From contig CAYJKJ010000019.1 in assembly GCA_964370715.1 (NCBI GenBank), positions 1 through 43,979 on the forward strand: a stretch of DNA of 43,979 nt. The letters are read 5' to 3'. The stretch comes from CAYJAY01 sp964370715 (GTDB lineage: Bacteria > Bacillota > Clostridia > Oscillospirales > Ruminococcaceae). Shown piece by piece: positions 33,601 to 42,422 of the stretch. The position numbers were made by a program, and so were the translations under genes. The notes beneath the pieces were generated by a model. That model saw only the letters and a list, made by a program, of their open reading frames with translations. It searched no databases and had not been told where the DNA came from. Position 1 is the stretch's first letter; every line of letters starts with the position of its first letter.

Positions 33601-34782
33601 ATGGTTAAAACTATCAAAGCTAAGCTTGAACAAAACAACATACTAATATTCTGCCTTTTATCGATGCTCTATCTAATCGCCGTTTACATCCTTTCGTTTA
33701 ACCAAGCGTCTATGTATAAAGGGCTGTTTGTTTCGGATTTTCAAGCTTATTATCAAACGGTTCAGGGGGTCGAAAGCTATCAATACCCTTATCCCATATT
33801 TTTTCTCACGATAAAAGCTTTTTCGCTTTTTTGCGATACATATATGGCGGCGTCCTCTGCTGTTGTGTTGTTTTGTGGGCTAAACGTTGTAGCCATGTAT
33901 TTTTATGTTAATCGTTTTTTGCAAAACGGGCTTTTTGGTTTTTCAAAACAAACTATCGCTACATTCGCTACCTTTTGTCTTTTGTTTGTCGGAGCAATTC
34001 CGCTTTCGACCAACGGATTTTGGTTTGTCGGGATCTATTCCCCAAATTCATGGCACAACCAAACCTACTTTGCGGCAAGGCCATTTGTTGTGTTGTCGTT
34101 CTTTGCGGCGTTCTATCTCTTGAAACGCCTGTATAACGACGAAAAACCCGATGCCTTCAACTGGATAGCAACTGCATTGACCTCGCTTGTTTGCGTTATG
34201 ACAAAGCCGTCGTTTGCGTTTGTGCTTCTTCCGTTTGTCGCTATCATGTTGCTGGCAAAAGCTATCAAGACAAAATTTAAAAGCTTCAAAGATTGTTTTG
34301 TTATCGGCCTTGCTTTTATCCCAACCATCATAGCGCTTTTATATCAATATGTCGATGTGTTTGAATCGGAACAAAGCATGGGGGGCATTGGTTTTGCTTT
34401 GGGTAAAGCTTGGCATATCCACAACTCAAGCATACTGCTAGCGCTTGTAGGCGGGCTTTTGTTCCCGATAGTGGTCGCCGTGTTCAATCTCCAAAAGTTC
34501 AAAAGTTTCAACGCTTTCTCGTTTGCTTGGGGGTGCGTTGGTGTCTCGCTTGTTGAAAGTTTAGTTTTGTATGAAAAAGGCTATCGTCTTTCACATGGCA
34601 ACTTTATGGGCGGATATATGTGTGCAATGATCTTTGTTTTCACGTTAAGTTTAACCGAAATAATCAACCAAACCGCAACTAAACGAAGATATCTGTTGCT
34701 AGCTTGGCTTGCTTTTTTGATTCAACTAGTGTTTGGCATAATCTATTTTTTCCATGTTTTTATGGGTGGGGTCTACACCTAA
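33601..34782 (+). CDS. Polytopic membrane protein, probably GT-C-like, unknown function
   Basis: 393 residues with about ten hydrophobic helices. The first extracytoplasmic loop holds VSDFQAYYQTVQGVESYQYPYPIFF, in the place where GT87-type mannosyltransferases carry an acidic catalytic residue. Other charged loops are short (SKQTIATF, RLYNDEKPDAFN). I assign the GT-C fold by layout only. There is no ribosome site before the ATG. Instead a TATAAT at 33594-33599 runs into it, so the start may be leaderless or lie downstream. Together with the two genes at 4.7-7.8 kb it makes a recurring type of envelope gene in this region. Confidence 0.55.
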   Translation: MVKTIKAKLEQNNILIFCLLSMLYLIAVYILSFNQASMYKGLFVSDFQAYYQTVQGVESYQYPYPIFFLTIKAFSLFCDTYMAASSAVVLFCGLNVVAMYFYVNRFLQNGLFGFSKQTIATFATFCLLFVGAIPLSTNGFWFVGIYSPNSWHNQTYFAARPFVVLSFFAAFYLLKRLYNDEKPDAFNWIATALTSLVCVMTKPSFAFVLLPFVAIMLLAKAIKTKFKSFKDCFVIGLAFIPTIIALLYQYVDVFESEQSMGGIGFALGKAWHIHNSSILLALVGGLLFPIVVAVFNLQKFKSFNAFSFAWGCVGVSLVESLVLYEKGYRLSHGNFMGGYMCAMIFVFTLSLTEIINQTATKRRYLLLAWLAFLIQLVFGIIYFFHVFMGGVYT

Positions 34783-34877
34783 TTCGATCTTTCTATCCTT
34801 TAGCAAAATATTTTTTAATTTTAAATCCATAATAAAAGATATTAAAACGTGTTATTAAAAAAGAAAGGGAGCAGATT

Positions 34878-35756
34878 ATGAATTTCGACAGATTTAAGTT
34901 CACAAACGGCGACTTTAAAGTTAAAGATTTCGACACCTCAAAAACCCCTAAGCTAACGAGAGAAGAGGGGGAACAGCTTTGCGCCGACAACAACGAAAAG
35001 ATGCAGATTTTGCAGGACAAACTGTATGCCGAAAGAAAACAAGGTCTTTTAATTGTGTTCCAAGCGATGGATGCCGCCGGAAAAGACGGCGCAGTCAAAC
35101 ACGTTTTCTCGGGGCTTAATCCGTTGGGGGTCAACGTCTATAGCTTCAAAAAACCAAGCGACGAAGAAGAGTCCCACGACTATCTTTGGAGAGTGTCGAA
35201 AGCCGCACCCAAAAGAGGGATGATATCGATATTCAACCGTTCACATTATGAATCTGTTTTGGTTGAAAAAGTTCATAAGCTTTATGAGATAGCCGATCTT
35301 CCCGATTATTGCAAACAAGGCGATGTTATTAAACGTCGATACAAACATATTAAAAACTACGAACAATATCTTTATGAAAACGGAATTAAAGTTATTAAGT
35401 TTTTTATAAATATTTCGAAAAAAGAACAATCCGAAAGATTTTTTGCAAGGATAGACGAAAAGGCGAAAAATTGGAAGTTTAGCTCCAACGATATCAAAGA
35501 GCGAGAGCATTGGGACGAATATCTTAAAGCTTTTGAAAAAGCCATCAACGCCACGTCGACCGATAGCTGTCCTTGGTATGTTGTGCCGGGCGATTCAAAA
35601 TGGTATGCAAGAGCGGTTATCTCGGAGGTCGTAGTCAAGGCGCTTGAAGAGATGGATCCAAAATATCCGAAACTGCCAAAACAAGAGCAAGCGCTTTTGG
35701 GTTCGGCAAGGGATAAACTCATCAACGAAGGCTATAGCCCAAAAGAGGAAGACTAG
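34878..35756 (+). CDS. Polyphosphate kinase 2 family phosphotransferase (class III-like)
   Basis: 292 residues. Walker A-like FQAMDAAGKDGAVKHVF (61-77), DYLWRV and the FNRSHYESVLV segment are PPK2 marks, as is KFFINISKKEQ with its lid residues and WKFSSNDIKERE. Length and pattern match class III PPK2 enzymes, which use polyphosphate to phosphorylate AMP and ADP (NMP or NDP kinase activity). AAGGGAG precedes the ATG. The gene is followed by a strong bidirectional terminator. The nearby Na/Pi cotransporter is a loose phosphate-metabolism link. Confidence 0.92.
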   Translation: MNFDRFKFTNGDFKVKDFDTSKTPKLTREEGEQLCADNNEKMQILQDKLYAERKQGLLIVFQAMDAAGKDGAVKHVFSGLNPLGVNVYSFKKPSDEEESHDYLWRVSKAAPKRGMISIFNRSHYESVLVEKVHKLYEIADLPDYCKQGDVIKRRYKHIKNYEQYLYENGIKVIKFFINISKKEQSERFFARIDEKAKNWKFSSNDIKEREHWDEYLKAFEKAINATSTDSCPWYVVPGDSKWYARAVISEVVVKALEEMDPKYPKLPKQEQALLGSARDKLINEGYSPKEED

Positions 35757-35783
35757 CAGGGCTATAGGAAGCGTTTAAGTTGC

Positions 35784-35824
35784 AAAAGGCTATAACAAAA
35801 CAACAAGTTTTGTTATAGCCTTTT
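35784..35824. terminator. 18-bp bidirectional terminator
   Basis: Arms 35784-35801 and 35807-35824 (AAAAGGCTATAAC...) pair perfectly across a five-base loop, with As and Ts at the ends. It separates the plus-strand PPK2 gene from the minus-strand phosphodiesterase gene and probably ends both. Confidence 0.92.
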
Positions 35825-35850
35825 ATCTATGTTTTAAATTAAATGTACCG

Positions 35851-36327
35851 TTAGACAATCTCGGTTAGATAACAGTTAAGCCCGTTTTCGTTTTTTTCTA
35901 TAACAACAGCATACGCATCGGAAAACGCCGCATAACAAGCGCCGCCGGGGTTGCAAAGATATATCCCGTCTTGAAAGCTACAGTGTGGCTCGTGGGTATG
36001 CCCAAACAGCGCAACATCTGCGCCCTTTTCAATAGCTTTCGCTTTAAGCTTGCTAAGATCTCGCTTAACTCCGTAGCCGTTGCCATGAACCGCAAAAACC
36101 TTTACACCCTCAATTTCAAAAAAGCGCATCTTGGGTTGGTCGCTGTTAAAATCGTTGTTGCCGGTAACAAAGATAAACGGTAGATCCCGATATTTTTCTT
36201 TAATATAACAATAATCCGCAAACCCATCCCCCAAATGCACTAAGAGATCGGCCGATTTAAACATCTCGCAAAACGCTATTAACACGTTTTTGTTTCCGTG
36301 TGTATCCGATATAGCCGCTATTTTCAT
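35851..36327 (-). CDS. YfcE/MJ0936-like metallophosphoesterase
   Basis: 158 residues from the ATG at 36327; an upstream TTG at 36339 would add four residues but sits too close to the AGGAG. Metal-binding motifs of the calcineurin-like fold are all present: ISDTHGN (D-x-H), GDGFADY, GNND, VHGN and GHTH. These small proteins are manganese-dependent phosphodiesterases active on model substrates, physiological substrate unsettled. It lies 108 bases downstream of the RsmI gene on the same strand. Confidence 0.9.
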   Translation of the reverse strand: MKIAAISDTHGNKNVLIAFCEMFKSADLLVHLGDGFADYCYIKEKYRDLPFIFVTGNNDFNSDQPKMRFFEIEGVKVFAVHGNGYGVKRDLSKLKAKAIEKGADVALFGHTHEPHCSFQDGIYLCNPGGACYAAFSDAYAVVIEKNENGLNCYLTEIV

Positions 36328-36435
36328 AATTATGACCAAGCTCCTTTGTTGAACAAAACACCATGAAATGCGGCATGGTCTCGTCCATGCCCGCTTCGTT
36401 TGTGGTTGTATTTGCTTTTTTCAAACTTTCAAATC

Positions 36436-37290
36436 CTAATCCTGCCGCAGACTACTAACTGCTTTATATATTTCGTTTTTGGAAAACCTGCTTTCACTTG
36501 CTATTTTTTTGCAAGCATCGGTCATGCTTTGACCCTCTAGAACAAGCGAATATGCTAGCTTAGCAATCTCCTCAATAGAAAGTTCCTCTTGGTCTTCCGG
36601 CGTTTCGGTTGCCCGGTCGACCACCAAAACAAACTCCCCCTTTGGCTCTCTTTGCTCATACATCTCGTTTGCGCCTTTTAGGTCGGTTCGTATAATCTCT
36701 TCGTGTAGCTTGGTAAGCTCCCTTGAAATAGTTATCCGTCTCTCTTCCCCATACAGCTCTAAAAGGTCCTTGAGGGTGGCTCTAAGCTTGTGTGGCGCCT
36801 CGTAGAACACAATGGCTCTGGTTTCGTTTTTTATCAACTCAAGGCGCTCTCTTCGCCGCTGCTTGGAAACGGGGATAAAGCCCTCGAACACAAACCGCCC
36901 AACATTTAGCCCACAAGCGCTAAGCGCCGTTATCGCAGCACAGGGTCCCGCTATCGGAACAACCGTTATAAATTCATCAAGTGCGCTTGAGATTAGCTTT
37001 TCGCCGGGGTCGCTTATTGCCGGGGTTCCGGCATCGGAACAAAGCGCACAGCTCTCCCCTTGTTTTACTCTTGAAAGAATCTCGGTTGTTTTATACTGCT
37101 CATTTTGGCTATAGCAACTTATGATTTGTTTTTTAATGCCAAGATGATTAAGAAGTTTTAGCGTTACCCTCGTGTCTTCCGCCGCTATAAAATCAACCTC
37201 TTCCAATGTTTTCGCAACCCTTTTTGATATATCGCCAAGGTTTCCTATTGGGGTTGCGACAATATATATTTTCCCTTTTTCAACCTGCAT
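36436..37290 (-). CDS. rsmI: 16S rRNA 2'-O-methyltransferase RsmI
   Basis: 284 residues from the ATG at 37290 (an upstream GTG adds two). The TATP-x-GNLGD-x-S motif near the start (VATPIGNLGDIS), AAEDTR, CSDAGTPAISDPG and the VPIAGPCAAITALS segment identify the RsmI family of the tetrapyrrole-methylase fold. It methylates the ribose of cytidine 1402 in 16S rRNA together with RsmH, fine-tuning the decoding site. The protein is cytosolic. No strong ribosome site precedes the start. The gene is near a stress-type phosphoesterase but otherwise isolated. Confidence 0.95.
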   Translation of the reverse strand: MQVEKGKIYIVATPIGNLGDISKRVAKTLEEVDFIAAEDTRVTLKLLNHLGIKKQIISCYSQNEQYKTTEILSRVKQGESCALCSDAGTPAISDPGEKLISSALDEFITVVPIAGPCAAITALSACGLNVGRFVFEGFIPVSKQRRRERLELIKNETRAIVFYEAPHKLRATLKDLLELYGEERRITISRELTKLHEEIIRTDLKGANEMYEQREPKGEFVLVVDRATETPEDQEELSIEEIAKLAYSLVLEGQSMTDACKKIASESRFSKNEIYKAVSSLRQD

Positions 37291-37410
37291 AATCACAACT
37301 TTCGCAAAACTACTTTATTTAAATTTTTATATTAATTATATACCTAAACTTTAATTTATTCTATATTTTAATGTGAACAACGGTGTTATAAGGAAATTTT
37401 CCCAAAAACA

Positions 37411-37438
37411 AAAAACCAAGCCCGAAAGCTTGGTTTTT
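37411..37438. terminator. Terminator of the NSS transporter gene
   Basis: AAAAACCAAGC (37411-37421) pairs with GCTTGGTTTTT (37428-37438) across a six-base loop. Ts follow on both strands, including TTTTTGTTTTT in the minus direction, 24 bases after the transporter stop. Confidence 0.9.
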
Positions 37439-37462
37439 TTAAACGTATTAAGACTACGCCTA

Positions 37463-38845
37463 TTATGCCATTGGGATAACGCCGAAGTCCATAAGTTGCG
37501 AGATAAGAACTAGAACCATTGCAATTGGAACGATGAATTTGCAGCAGAAAGCGAAGAATTTTTTCGATTTGAATTTATGTCCGCTAGCTTCTACTTCTTC
37601 AGAGAACTTGTCGATTCCGAGTTCCCAACCGATCATGATCGACATGAACATTGCGCCTAGTGGCATGAAGATACCTTCAGACCATAGATCATAGAATGTT
37701 AGGTAATCATATCCAAAGATTGGACCTAGCGATCCTGCGTTAAGACCGTTCAATGCTGTGAGTGTTGCAAGAACCAAGATTCCGGCAGAAGCAATCAAAG
37801 CACCTTGTTTTCTGTTTCCGATTTTGCCTTTTGATTCAGCGTGATCCATGAAGAAAGTAACGATAACTTCAAGGAGCGAAATCGAAGATGTGATAGCAGC
37901 AACGAAAACTAGAACATAGAAAACTATACCGAAGATGCCGCCGATAGCGCCCATGTTTGCGAAAACGTCTTGCATCGTGATGAAGAGAAGCCCAGGACCC
38001 GAGTTAGCTTCGCCGTTAAGTGCGAAAGCTGCCGGGATAACCATGAAGCCTGCGAATAAAGCAACGCAAGTGTCAAGGATAACGATCAAGAAAGCATTCT
38101 TTTCAACATTTTCTTTTTTGCTAAGGTATGAACCGTATGTCATCATACAACCCATTCCGAGAGATAGCGAGAAGAACATTTGACCCGCTGCTGTTCTGAA
38201 AACGTTCCAGAAGTCATTGATAACGATGTCAAAGTTAGGAACTAGCATGAAAGCAACACCTTCCATTGCGCCCGGTAGAGTTAGCGAACGAACAATGATG
38301 ATGAGGATCATGATTGCAAGAGCTGGCATTGAGTATTTCGAGAATTTTTCGATACCACCCGAGATGCCGCCCATAACGATAACGCAAGTAACGATGATAA
38401 AGAGAGCTGTGTAGATAACTGCTTCGATACCATTAGTTAGAAGACCTGTGAACAGTTCTTCACCTGTGCCGGTAACTTGACCTATTAATAGTTGAACGTT
38501 AACGATTGCGTATTTAATTGTAAATCCGCCAAGGTATGTGTAGAAGCCCATGATTAGGAAAGCTGAAGCTACACCAAACCAGCCAAGCCATTTGAATTTT
38601 TTCGACAAAGCGATGTATGTTCCAACTGCACCTTTGCCTGTTTTACGTCCGAGAGCGATTTCGCCGAGCATTACGATGAATCCAACCAACGCTGCTAGTA
38701 CGAGATAGAGAAGCAAGAATGCAAATCCACCATTTGCTCCCATTTTGTACGGGAAGCCCCAGATATTTCCGAGACCTACTGCAGAACCAACGGCTGCCAT
38801 GATAAAGCCAAAGTTACTGCCCCACTGTTGCCTTTTGTTTTCCAT
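37463..38845 (-). CDS. Sodium-dependent NSS family amino-acid transporter
   Basis: 460 residues with about eleven to twelve helices. The signature AAVGSAVGLGNIWGFPYKMGANGG (helix 1, unwound sodium/substrate site) and the helix 6 segment FFSLSLGMGCMMTYGSY identify the neurotransmitter:sodium symporter fold (LeuT/MhsT type). Bacterial members import amino acids, mainly hydrophobic or aromatic ones. AGGAGGAC precedes the ATG. Base choice is more G/C-balanced than in neighbours (GTTCC, ATGATC), consistent with high expression or another origin. It has a consensus promoter and a leader hairpin, so it is a single-gene unit. Confidence 0.95.
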   Translation of the reverse strand: MENKRQQWGSNFGFIMAAVGSAVGLGNIWGFPYKMGANGGFAFLLLYLVLAALVGFIVMLGEIALGRKTGKGAVGTYIALSKKFKWLGWFGVASAFLIMGFYTYLGGFTIKYAIVNVQLLIGQVTGTGEELFTGLLTNGIEAVIYTALFIIVTCVIVMGGISGGIEKFSKYSMPALAIMILIIIVRSLTLPGAMEGVAFMLVPNFDIVINDFWNVFRTAAGQMFFSLSLGMGCMMTYGSYLSKKENVEKNAFLIVILDTCVALFAGFMVIPAAFALNGEANSGPGLLFITMQDVFANMGAIGGIFGIVFYVLVFVAAITSSISLLEVIVTFFMDHAESKGKIGNRKQGALIASAGILVLATLTALNGLNAGSLGPIFGYDYLTFYDLWSEGIFMPLGAMFMSIMIGWELGIDKFSEEVEASGHKFKSKKFFAFCCKFIVPIAMVLVLISQLMDFGVIPMA

Positions 38846-38887
38846 AAAGTGTCCTCCTAAAAATTTTTTGATACTACCCCTTAAATG

Positions 38888-38950
38888 TTAGTGTTGAAAA
38901 ACACTAATAATTAATGAACTTATTATAGAAAATTTGTCGAATAAATGCAA
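38888..38950 (-). promoter_or_regulatory. Promoter and leader hairpin of the NSS transporter
   Basis: On the minus strand TTGCAT (38945-38950) and TATAAT (38922-38927) are 17 bases apart. The leader then holds a perfect 8-bp stem, TTAGTGTT/AACACTAA (38888-38895/38900-38907), with a four-base loop. The hairpin lies too far before the ATG to block the ribosome site directly. Confidence 0.65.
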
Positions 38951-39424
38951 CAATAATTACTAAAATATGAACATTATTGTAAATTTGCACATATACCAAA
39001 CCTATTCTATATGCAAATTGAACAAAAAATTGACTACATTTTGTTAACAAAAAATGAAATTTTTTCAGACTTTGTATTTTTTTTAACAAAATTATTAAAA
39101 AATTTTATATGCTGTTGCTAGATTTATTGAACAAAATATGTGCAAAAATTGTTAATTTGTTAAAGAGACGACAATAATATATCTGCTTGTACATATTTAA
39201 ATGGTTAAATTTGTAAATCGCATACATTGTTTTTTTATCGTTTACTGATTTATATGTTTCGGTTTGTTAAATTATTCAATGTTTATTCTAGATTTCAGGT
39301 TTTTTGCTTGCACCAAAGCTACCGTTATTTTTATACACAACAAAAGCCATATGGCTCGATACAGCGCTCAATCAACAGCAGCCGCAAACTACCCCTGTTC
39401 AAAAAACAAAGCCTCTAGAGCGCT
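38951..39424. other. A/T-rich intergenic region
   Basis: About 470 bases, strongly A/T-rich to about 39290 and more mixed after. I see no coding frame and no RNA motif. A 14-base palindrome CTAGAGCGCTCTAG (39415-39428) overlaps the argF stop codon. It may be a weak terminator or an operator, with no T-run visible. Confidence 0.35.
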
Positions 39425-40330
39425 CTAGCCTACCATACAATGCACCAAGATAGCTTTTTGTGCGTGCAACCTATTTTCGGCTTCATCAAAGATAACCTCT
39501 GCGTGTTTTTCAAATACCTCTTCGGTTATCTCTTCCCCTTTATGCGCCGGCAAACAATGGAGAACTATTGCGTCCGGCTTCGCAACTTCCATAATGCTTT
39601 CATCTATGCAATACCCTTTGAACGCTTCAAGCCTTTTTTCGCTCTCGCTTTCTTGACCCATCGAGGTCCATACATCGGTTATGACAACATCGCAATCTTT
39701 AGCCGCTTGAAGCGGTTTGTCGGTAATCGAAAAGCCTTCAAAGCTATCTGCGAAATCCAAAACCTCTTTTGGCGGTCGATACCCTTCGGGGCAAGCAACG
39801 CTAACTTGCATCCCAACCTTAAGGCAACCGATAATAAGCGAATTCATCATGTTGTTTCCGTCCCCGATGAAACACATTTTAATCCCTTCCAGCGTTCCTT
39901 TTTGTTCACGTATAGTCATGAGATCCGCCATAATTTGGCAAGGATGGAACAGATCGGTCAATCCGTTAACGATTGGAATAGTTCCGTATTTTGCAAGATC
40001 CTCAACGTCTTGTTGATCAAACGTCCTAATCATAATCCCGTCAAGATACCTCGATAACACACGTGCTGTGTCTTGAATAGATTCGCCACGCCCCAATTGA
40101 AGGTCGTTCGACGACAAAAACAAAGCGTGTCCGCCGAGTTGCGACATACCAACCTCAAACGAAACCCTCGTTCGTGTCGAAGCTTTCGCAAAAATCATGC
40201 CCAGCGTTTTCCCTTTTAATATGTGGTGTTCTACCCCTTTTTTTGTCTCGGCTTTAAGCCTGTCGGCCTCATCCAACACCTTTAATATCTCCTGTTTGTC
40301 CCAATCAAGTAGCTTTAATAGATGCTTCAT
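39425..40330 (-). CDS. argF: Ornithine carbamoyltransferase
   Basis: 301 residues. Carbamoyl-phosphate motif STRTRVSFEVGM (about 52-63) and the ornithine-binding HCLPAHKGEEI near the C-terminus are complete, as is DVWTSMG. It makes citrulline from ornithine and carbamoyl phosphate, the sixth step of arginine synthesis, as a cytosolic trimer. Its ATG overlaps the argD stop by one base, so translation is coupled. It is the last gene of the argJBDF operon here, and no argG or argH follows. Confidence 0.96.
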   Translation of the reverse strand: MKHLLKLLDWDKQEILKVLDEADRLKAETKKGVEHHILKGKTLGMIFAKASTRTRVSFEVGMSQLGGHALFLSSNDLQLGRGESIQDTARVLSRYLDGIMIRTFDQQDVEDLAKYGTIPIVNGLTDLFHPCQIMADLMTIREQKGTLEGIKMCFIGDGNNMMNSLIIGCLKVGMQVSVACPEGYRPPKEVLDFADSFEGFSITDKPLQAAKDCDVVITDVWTSMGQESESEKRLEAFKGYCIDESIMEVAKPDAIVLHCLPAHKGEEITEEVFEKHAEVIFDEAENRLHAQKAILVHCMVG

Positions 40331-41499
40331 TATTGTTGTTCCTCCAAAACTTTTTTGAAAATTAAAAGCCCGTTATCGATATCTTGATAGCTTATGTTAA
40401 GCGGCGGCAAAAACCTTATTAAATCCTTTGCGGTTAAGATTAAAAGCCCCTCTTCAACACATCTTTTCAACACATCTTTAGCCTCTTTGTCTTTAAGCTT
40501 AACCCCTAGCATAAGCCCTTTTCCTCGAACAAACTCAACCTGTTCGAGTTGTTCAAGCTTTGTTTTAAAATATTCGCCCTTTTGTTTAACGCTCGTTAAA
40601 AACTCCTCGTTTGCTATTTGTTCCAACACAGCGTTTGCTCCGGCGGCGCAAACCGGATTTGCTCCGAACGTCGAGCCATGGTCGCCAAACGCCAAAACAT
40701 CTTTATGCTTGTCGCTAACCAAACATCCCCCAATCGGCAATCCGCCCCCAAGACCCTTTGCTATCGTTAAAATATCGGGGAGTATCCCGGCAGACTGAAA
40801 GGCGAACATCTCGCCCGTTCTGCCTATTCCGGTTTGAACCTCGTCTATAATCAAAACAATCTCTTTTTTATCACAAAGCGCTCTGAGTTGTTTCAAAAAT
40901 TCATTATCAAGCGGAAAAACTCCGCCCTCTCCTTGAACGCATTCAACCATAACGCCACAAGTTTTTTCATCGATTAGCTGTTCAACGCTGTTGATATCGT
41001 TGGGTTTTGCATAACTAAACCCCTTAGTTAACGGCAGAAAACTTTTGTGGAAAACCTCTTGACCGTTTGCCGCAAGCGTTGTTATCGTTCTTCCATGAAA
41101 CGAATTTTCAAGCGTTATAATCTTGTATCTTCCTTTTTCTTCCCCTGTTTTCCTCGCTATTTTTATAGCACATTCGTTCGCCTCGCATCCGGAATTTGCG
41201 AAAAATATTCTAGCCATCCCCGAAAGCTGTGCTAGTTTTTTCGCAAGATTTGCGCTCGTCGAATTATAATAATAGTTGCTTATATGCTGTAGCTTTTCGG
41301 CTTGTTTTGCAACCGCTTCGCTCCATTTCGGGTTGCTATATCCTAGCGAATTAACCCCAATACCGCTGGTGAAATCGATGTATTGTTTTCCGCTAGCATC
41401 AACCGCCGTGCTTTCAAAACCGCTTTCGATAGCGAGGTCAATCCTGTCATAACTGTTGATCACATATTGTTTATCGGTTTTTTTAATCTCATTAAACAT
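40330..41499 (-). CDS. argD: Acetylornithine aminotransferase
   Basis: 389 residues from the second ATG (41499), which is seven bases after AAGGAGG; the first ATG at 41505 is too close to that site. Fold-type I PLP class III enzyme, with FANSGCEANECAIKIARK, IDEVQTGIGRTG (cofactor aspartate) and the Schiff-base lysine in TIAKGLGGGLPIGG. It makes N-acetylornithine from N-acetylglutamate semialdehyde, and family members can also act on other omega-amino acids. The operon context with argJ, argB and argF makes arginine synthesis very likely. Confidence 0.95.
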   Translation of the reverse strand: MFNEIKKTDKQYVINSYDRIDLAIESGFESTAVDASGKQYIDFTSGIGVNSLGYSNPKWSEAVAKQAEKLQHISNYYYNSTSANLAKKLAQLSGMARIFFANSGCEANECAIKIARKTGEEKGRYKIITLENSFHGRTITTLAANGQEVFHKSFLPLTKGFSYAKPNDINSVEQLIDEKTCGVMVECVQGEGGVFPLDNEFLKQLRALCDKKEIVLIIDEVQTGIGRTGEMFAFQSAGILPDILTIAKGLGGGLPIGGCLVSDKHKDVLAFGDHGSTFGANPVCAAGANAVLEQIANEEFLTSVKQKGEYFKTKLEQLEQVEFVRGKGLMLGVKLKDKEAKDVLKRCVEEGLLILTAKDLIRFLPPLNISYQDIDNGLLIFKKVLEEQQ

Positions 41500-41529
41500 A
41501 AGCATTCCTCCTTAAATTTCATCCCCCAT

Positions 41530-42399
41530 CTAGCGATAAAACATCGTTCCGATTCCTTCGTCGGTGAAGATCTCGATAAGCAAAGCGTGTGGAACTCGCC
41601 CGTCGATGATGTTAACCTTTTTGACCCCACAGTCTAGCGCTTTTTTGCAACAATCAACTTTCGGAATCATCCCCCCCGATATAACGCCCTGTTGTTTAAG
41701 CTCTTTTATATCATCGATTGAAACCTCCGCTATGAGGGTGTTTTCATCGTCTTTATCCCTTAAAAGCCCCTTTATATCGGTCATCAAAAGCAGCTTTTTC
41801 GCATCAAGAGCGGCGGCAATTTGAGCGGCGGCGTTGTCGGCGTTAACGTTATACATCTCGCCTTGTTTTGTCTCAACCCCTGTTGCAACGGTTGAAATAA
41901 CCGGTATATATCCGCCTTTTTGGGCGGTTTTAATTATATCGGTGTTAACTTGGACCACATCGCCAACAAACCCCAAATCTTCGTTGTCGTTTTTCTTTGC
42001 TTGCAAAAGCGAACCATCGAGACCGCAAAGCCCAACCGCTTTTCCGCCATAGCTTTCAACCAATTGAACGATATCTTTGTTGACCTTTCCGGCAAGAACC
42101 TGTTGAACTATATCCATAGTTTCTTTATCGGTATACCGAAGCCCGTTAATAAACTTGGATTTTTTCCCTATCTTGTCTAACATCGAGCTAATCTCGGGGC
42201 CTCCGCCATGCACCAACACAACGTTTATGCCAACGAGTTGCATCAACACGATATCGCTTATAACCGAAAGCTTGAGTTCCTCATTAATCATGGCGTTTCC
42301 GCCATATTTAACAACAACCGTTTCGCCGGAATATCTCTTTATATATGGCAACGCCTCGATTAAAATCTGCGCTCTTTGTCCTGTTTCAAACTTACTCAT
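41530..42399 (-). CDS. argB: Acetylglutamate kinase
   Basis: 289 residues. VVVKYGGNAM near residue 27, LVHGGGPEISSML and the GMIPKVDCC segment mark the amino-acid kinase family of N-acetylglutamate kinases. It phosphorylates N-acetylglutamate with ATP, the second step. The N-terminal extension (about the first 24 residues, including RAQILIEALPYI) resembles the helix that makes arginine-sensitive hexamers in other bacteria, so feedback inhibition is plausible. It follows argJ by 23 bases. Confidence 0.96.
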   Translation of the reverse strand: MSKFETGQRAQILIEALPYIKRYSGETVVVKYGGNAMINEELKLSVISDIVLMQLVGINVVLVHGGGPEISSMLDKIGKKSKFINGLRYTDKETMDIVQQVLAGKVNKDIVQLVESYGGKAVGLCGLDGSLLQAKKNDNEDLGFVGDVVQVNTDIIKTAQKGGYIPVISTVATGVETKQGEMYNVNADNAAAQIAAALDAKKLLLMTDIKGLLRDKDDENTLIAEVSIDDIKELKQQGVISGGMIPKVDCCKKALDCGVKKVNIIDGRVPHALLIEIFTDEGIGTMFYR

Positions 42400-42422
42400 T
42401 AAAATATATCCCTTTCAAAATC

